Below, piece by piece: positions 10,751-14,147 of a stretch of DNA of 14,147 bases. The stretch is from DASVHS01 sp036390755. Lineage in GTDB: Bacteria > Acidobacteriota > Thermoanaerobaculia > Gp7-AA8. The stretch spans positions 1-14,147 of the forward strand of contig DASWBH010000254.1 of assembly GCA_036390755.1 (NCBI GenBank), in the 5' to 3' direction. The notes below the pieces were generated by a model, which was not told where the DNA came from, searched no databases, and saw only the letters and a list, made by a program, of their open reading frames with translations. The number at the start of each line of letters is the position of its first letter. The stretch's first letter is position 1. The position numbers and the translations under genes were made by a program.

Positions 10751-13645
10751 TCAAGCGCCGGCGGGAAGAGCGTTGATGATGTTCATCAGCTCATTCACAT
10801 CGTACGGCTTCATGATCGTCGGGACCTGCCGCTCGCGAATGCTGTCGAGCACGCGGGCATCGGCGTCGCCGGTCGAGAAAATGACCTGAAGCCGCGGCGA
10901 AGAGCGGCGAATCTGTTCGTACACATCGACGCCGCTGGCATCGGGCAGATTGACGTCGAGCAGAACGACGTCCGGATGAAAATCGACGACCGCCGCAGGC
11001 GACTCCGCGCCGCGCGTCACGAGGCGGACGTCGAATCCTTCATCGCCGAGGAGAACGCTCAAGCCTTCGCCGATCGTCTCGTCGTCTTCGACGATGAGGA
11101 TGCGGCGCCGCGCAATCGCCGGCTCGCTCTCCGGCTCGGAGCACCACGCGGTGTTCTCGGGGAACGACAGCGTGAACGTGCTGCCCTCGCCGACCGTGCT
11201 GCGGACGCGAATGGTGCCGTCCTGCTGCTTCATCGCCTGATACGCAACGCTCAATCCGAGGCCGCTGCCGCGGCGCTTCGTCGTGAAGAGCGGCTCGAAG
11301 ATGTGTTCGATGAGCGACGGTTCGATGCCCCCGCCTGTGTCATGAACGGCGATGTCGATCATGCCGTGCTCCGTCGATCGCGTCGCGTCGATTGCGATCG
11401 TGCCTCCGCGCGGCATCGCCTCGCGCGCGTTGATCACGATACTCGTCGCGGTCTGCTCGAGCAGCGCCCGGTCGGCGGTGATCACGAGCTTGTGCGACGG
11501 CACGGCGCGCCTTACGCGATACAGCGGACCGAGCAGCTTCTCCATGCTTGCGGCGAAATCTTCGAGCCATTGGCCGACGATCACCGGCTCGAGCGCCGGC
11601 TTGATCGGACGCGCATAGCGCATCACGGACTGCGAGATGTCGCGGCCGCGCTTTACGGCCTGGATGATGTGGCTCATCGCGTTCAGCACGCGCTCGTCCT
11701 CAGGGAACCGGTGCTGCATGAGCTCCGCGAACGGCAGGATGCTCATCAGGACGTTGTTGAATTCGTGCGCGACGGACGTGGCCAGCTGACCGAGGCTCGC
11801 CAGCCGCTTTTCTTTGGCCGCTTCTGTCTCGGTTTCGCGCCGTTTCGTGATGTCGCGCGCGATGCCGACGGTGCCGAGGAGCTGGCCGTCGATGTTGATC
11901 GGCTGAGCTTTCGCTTCGATCGTCAGCGCCCGGCCCGACTGCGTCCGCAGCTCGAACTCGTTCGTTCCAGCCAGCTCGCCGGAGATCACTCCGCGGAAGC
12001 GCTGCCTGGTCTGCTCGATGGACGCTGTATCGAGCACGTCGGTGAACGGCCGGCCGATCCACTCGGATCCTTTCCAGCCGGTGATCTGCTCGAAGGCGCC
12101 GTTCAACGAGGTGATCTTTCCGTCGGCGTCGAGGGAGAAGATGATGTCGCTCGCCTGCTCGACCAGCGTTCGATACCGCACCTCGGAATTCCGCAGCGCT
12201 TCCTCGGCCAGCCGGTGGGCGGTGATGTCGCTGGAAATTCCGACCGCGTACGCCTGCCCGTCCGGGCGCGGCTCGAGCGTGATGCGCTGCTGGAGCCAGA
12301 CCCAGCGATCGTCCTTGCGGAGGAACCGGTAGTCGGATTCGAACGATCCATGGCCGCGCGCGAAGAGGTCGTTCCACTGCGACATGAGCCGGTCGATGTC
12401 ACCCGGGTGCACGCGCGTCGCCCAGAACGCAGAGCCGCCATTCACCCACTCGGCAGCGGTGAAGCCGGTCAGGTCTTCCATCTGCACGCTCGCGTACGGA
12501 ATGGTCCCGCGGGCCGTCCAGGTCCACATCGCATCCGGAATCGTGGAGACGAGATCGCGATAACGCTTCTCGCTCTCGGCGAGCGCGCGTTCGGCCATGG
12601 TCTCGAGCGTCACGTCCTGCGCCATGCCGATCAGTGAGACGACGCGGTTCGACGCGTCGCGCATGGCTTGAGCACGCGAGTGGATGACGACGGCCGCGCC
12701 GTCGCCGCGGAACATGCGAAACGTGCGCTCGAAGTCGGTACCTTCGCGCGCCGCTGTGCGAAGGTCCTCGCGCACGACATCGACATCGTCGCGGTCCACC
12801 ATCGCAAGCCACTGGTCCATCGTCGCATTGCGTGAATCGATCGCGAGGAGCTGAAAAAGCTCCGGAGTCGCGATCATCATGTCGTCCTCGAGGCGCCACT
12901 CCCACCCGCCCATGCGCGCGAGGTTTTGCGCGACCGACAGGTGCGCCTCCCGGCGTCGCGACCCCTCTTCCACGCGCTTTCGCTCGGTGATGTCGGAGAC
13001 GAACGCGACGACCCCGCAATAACGGCCTGCTTCGTCGAACTGAGGCGTCGTTGCCGAGGAGACCCACAGCGGGGTGCCATCTTTGCGGCGGAGTTCGTAG
13101 TCGGCAACGTCGCCGATGCCGCTCATGCGGCGGTCACGCCCTTCGAGAAGATTCGCCCGGTTCTCGCCCGGGACGAACTCACTGGCGTCTCGATTGAGCA
13201 ACTCGTCACCCGTGCAGCCGAGCATCTCCGCCATGCGCGGGTTCGCAAATGTCGTCTTTCCGTCCGCATCGACGACCCACACGCCGTCGAGCGCGTGCTC
13301 GATGACATCGCAGGACCACGCGTTACATGCCCGTTTGCGGTCAACAGCGAGGCGCATCTCGCGGCGGATCACGTGCGACAACGCATCGATGTTCGAGATC
13401 GCGAGCGCGGCGACGTCATCGCCGACCGTCGTGTAGTCATTCGCCGATCGGAGCAACACGACGTGCGGTAAGCCGATGCGCCGCGCCGCGTTTACGGCTT
13501 TCTCGAAGCCTGGCGCTGAGCCGATGACGACAACGTCGAAGTCCCGAGCATTCAAAGCGTGGACACTTGCGTCCGAAATCTCGCCCATCCGCGTCCGGAC
13601 GTCCCGCGCTTCGGCTTCGGTACAGGAGATGAGTGCGATTCGCAT
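10751..13645 (-). CDS. Hybrid sensor histidine kinase with receiver-like N-terminus, four PAS-type domains and C-terminal receiver
   Basis: Predicted 964 residues, no membrane segment, so a cytoplasmic sensor. Residues 1-105 look like a receiver fold without its phospho-Asp. Four PAS/PAC-type units follow at about 112-226, 235-350, 358-478 and 486-603, several ending in the SDITxxK/R-type linker (VSDITERKR, SSDITAHR, ARDITKRR). The kinase core has the H box SVAHEFNN (phospho-His627), N box INAREAM (N739), G1 DTGGGI (D769) and G2 GSGLGL (793-798). A normal receiver closes the protein, with an acidic pair in VEDDE, phospho-Asp897 in VVLLDVNLP and Lys946 in MKP. The ATG at 13645 was chosen; a TTG at 13654 is possible, and no Shine-Dalgarno is seen. 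It follows the sigma-54 activator gene by about 145 bp and precedes the CMD gene by 32 bp. Confidence 0.93.
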   Translation of the reverse strand: MRIALISCTEAEARDVRTRMGEISDASVHALNARDFDVVVIGSAPGFEKAVNAARRIGLPHVVLLRSANDYTTVGDDVAALAISNIDALSHVIRREMRLAVDRKRACNAWSCDVIEHALDGVWVVDADGKTTFANPRMAEMLGCTGDELLNRDASEFVPGENRANLLEGRDRRMSGIGDVADYELRRKDGTPLWVSSATTPQFDEAGRYCGVVAFVSDITERKRVEEGSRRREAHLSVAQNLARMGGWEWRLEDDMMIATPELFQLLAIDSRNATMDQWLAMVDRDDVDVVREDLRTAAREGTDFERTFRMFRGDGAAVVIHSRAQAMRDASNRVVSLIGMAQDVTLETMAERALAESEKRYRDLVSTIPDAMWTWTARGTIPYASVQMEDLTGFTAAEWVNGGSAFWATRVHPGDIDRLMSQWNDLFARGHGSFESDYRFLRKDDRWVWLQQRITLEPRPDGQAYAVGISSDITAHRLAEEALRNSEVRYRTLVEQASDIIFSLDADGKITSLNGAFEQITGWKGSEWIGRPFTDVLDTASIEQTRQRFRGVISGELAGTNEFELRTQSGRALTIEAKAQPINIDGQLLGTVGIARDITKRRETETEAAKEKRLASLGQLATSVAHEFNNVLMSILPFAELMQHRFPEDERVLNAMSHIIQAVKRGRDISQSVMRYARPIKPALEPVIVGQWLEDFAASMEKLLGPLYRVRRAVPSHKLVITADRALLEQTATSIVINAREAMPRGGTIAIDATRSTEHGMIDIAVHDTGGGIEPSLIEHIFEPLFTTKRRGSGLGLSVAYQAMKQQDGTIRVRSTVGEGSTFTLSFPENTAWCSEPESEPAIARRRILIVEDDETIGEGLSVLLGDEGFDVRLVTRGAESPAAVVDFHPDVVLLDVNLPDASGVDVYEQIRRSSPRLQVIFSTGDADARVLDSIRERQVPTIMKPYDVNELMNIINALPAGA

Positions 13646-13767
13646 GCTGGACAACGACGGACGCGACGACTGAAAGAATCGCGCCGGCGCATCCGGCCGC
13701 AGAAGTGCCGCTATGCGTGTGGGTTACAGGAAACGGCGCCGAGGTCCACGTGTGCGGCAACGGGAAA

Positions 13768-13786
13768 GCGTTCAGATTCCGAACGC
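13768..13786 (-). terminator. Weak terminator-like hairpin after the sigma-54 activator gene
   Basis: On the minus strand GCGTTC (13786-13781) pairs with GAACGC (13773-13768) around a 7-nt loop and is followed by TTTCCC. It begins 3 nt after the activator's stop codon. The six-pair stem and interrupted T run make it a weak terminator at best, so read-through into the kinase gene is possible. Confidence 0.35.
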
Positions 13787-13789
13787 GAT

Positions 13790-14147
13790 CTAGCTGGCCG
13801 TTCCGGTCGCTTTCAATCGTGCGTAGAGCGTCGAGGGACTGATCTGAAGCTGCCGCGCAGCCTTGCGAACGTTGCCGCCGGCCGCCTTCACCGCGGCAGA
13901 GACGTACGCCCCGATGACCGTGTCGAGCGGCTGGATATCCCATTCTTCAGTCGGCAGCGCGCCGGATCTCGGAGCGACCGCCGGACCGCCTTCGCGCTCG
14001 ATGATCAGGTCTTCGCTATGGATCTCGTCGCCGCGAAGCGTGAGCAGCGCGCGCTCGAGCACGTTGCGCAGCTCGCGGATGTTGCCCGGCCACGGATAGC
14101 TTCCGAGCTTCTGCAGCGCGGATGGACTGACCTTCGGCAGCGGCCGG
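13790..14147 (-). CDS. Sigma-54-dependent (NtrC-family) transcriptional activator, C-terminal part, cut by window edge
   Basis: The minus-strand frame is open to the right edge and ends with TAG at 13790. It begins inside the AAA+ domain: PKVSPSALQKLGSYPWPGNI followed by RELRNVLERAL, the highly conserved sensor-2 region of bacterial enhancer-binding proteins. A linker of about 50 residues leads to a Fis-type helix-turn-helix (AAVKAAGGNVRKAARQLQIS, then PSTLYARLKA). The missing N-terminal part should hold the Walker A/B and GAFTGA motifs and a sensing domain, probably a receiver. These proteins bind upstream enhancers and open sigma-54 promoters using ATP. Its position just upstream of the hybrid kinase makes the pair likely partners. 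Confidence 0.92.
   Translation of the reverse strand, partial: RPLPKVSPSALQKLGSYPWPGNIRELRNVLERALLTLRGDEIHSEDLIIEREGGPAVAPRSGALPTEEWDIQPLDTVIGAYVSAAVKAAGGNVRKAARQLQISPSTLYARLKATGTAS

Noticed and set aside
10694..12637. A long plus-strand open frame (647 codons) opposite the histidine kinase
   Set aside because: It lies wholly antisense to well-conserved kinase domains, is rich in Arg, Ala and Asp as GC-rich shadow frames are, and shows no recognisable domain.
13696..13709. GG-N10-GC pattern on the minus strand before the kinase gene, like a sigma-54 promoter
   Set aside because: GGCAC matches the -24 box, but the -12 side reads CGGC instead of TTGC. In GC-rich DNA this pattern arises easily by chance.
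1..14147. CRISPR arrays, transposase genes, rRNA or phage structural genes
   Set aside because: No regularly spaced direct repeats, no transposase or integrase motifs and no rRNA-like segments were seen on either strand.

Overview
This is a GC-rich, gene-dense bacterial chromosome segment. It encodes a KDO-8-phosphate synthase, so the cell makes KDO-containing lipopolysaccharide and has a Gram-negative envelope. It also carries an NtrC-type activator, a large multi-PAS hybrid kinase, an ECF sigma factor with a membrane tail and a secreted PPC/Ig-like protein. Together these fit an Acidobacteriota-like or other deep-branching GC-rich soil lineage. That placement is an inference; nothing here fixes the taxon.

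Layout, left to right. Positions 1-301 (-) hold the start of a nitronate monooxygenase cut by the window edge, divergent from an exported alpha/beta hydrolase (305-1483, +). The hydrolase ends convergently, with a short overlap, against a beta-lactamase-fold serine hydrolase (1446-2807, -). kdsA (2840-3679, +) follows and faces an ECF sigma factor with a multi-pass membrane tail (3761-4840, -); a 93-bp palindromic repeat fills the gap. metK (4902-6077, -) lies upstream of the sigma gene. Its terminator hairpin carries the sigma gene's Shine-Dalgarno. An AarF/UbiB-family kinase-like gene (6187-7857, +) and an L,D-transpeptidase (7963-8667, -) form a second convergent pair, separated by a second copy of the palindromic repeat.

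The most notable structure is at 8793-10389. An intact tRNA-Arg(CCT) gene is followed 1.5 kb downstream by a perfect 48-bp copy of its 3' half, running from the anticodon to 5 bp past CCA. This is the attL/attR signature of site-specific integration into a tRNA gene. The bracketed segment holds only one recognisable gene, a secreted two-PPC plus Ig-like protein (8973-10238, -), and no integrase. It is therefore either a minimal non-autonomous cassette or the deletion remnant of a larger island.

Right of the cassette, three minus-strand genes follow each other: the 3' part of a sigma-54-dependent activator (13790 to beyond the window), a hybrid histidine kinase with four PAS-like domains (10751-13645), and a small carboxymuconolactone-decarboxylase-family protein (10398-10718). 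They look like a signalling cluster, though the signal and targets cannot be read from the sequence. No stretch over 300 bases lacks a gene.
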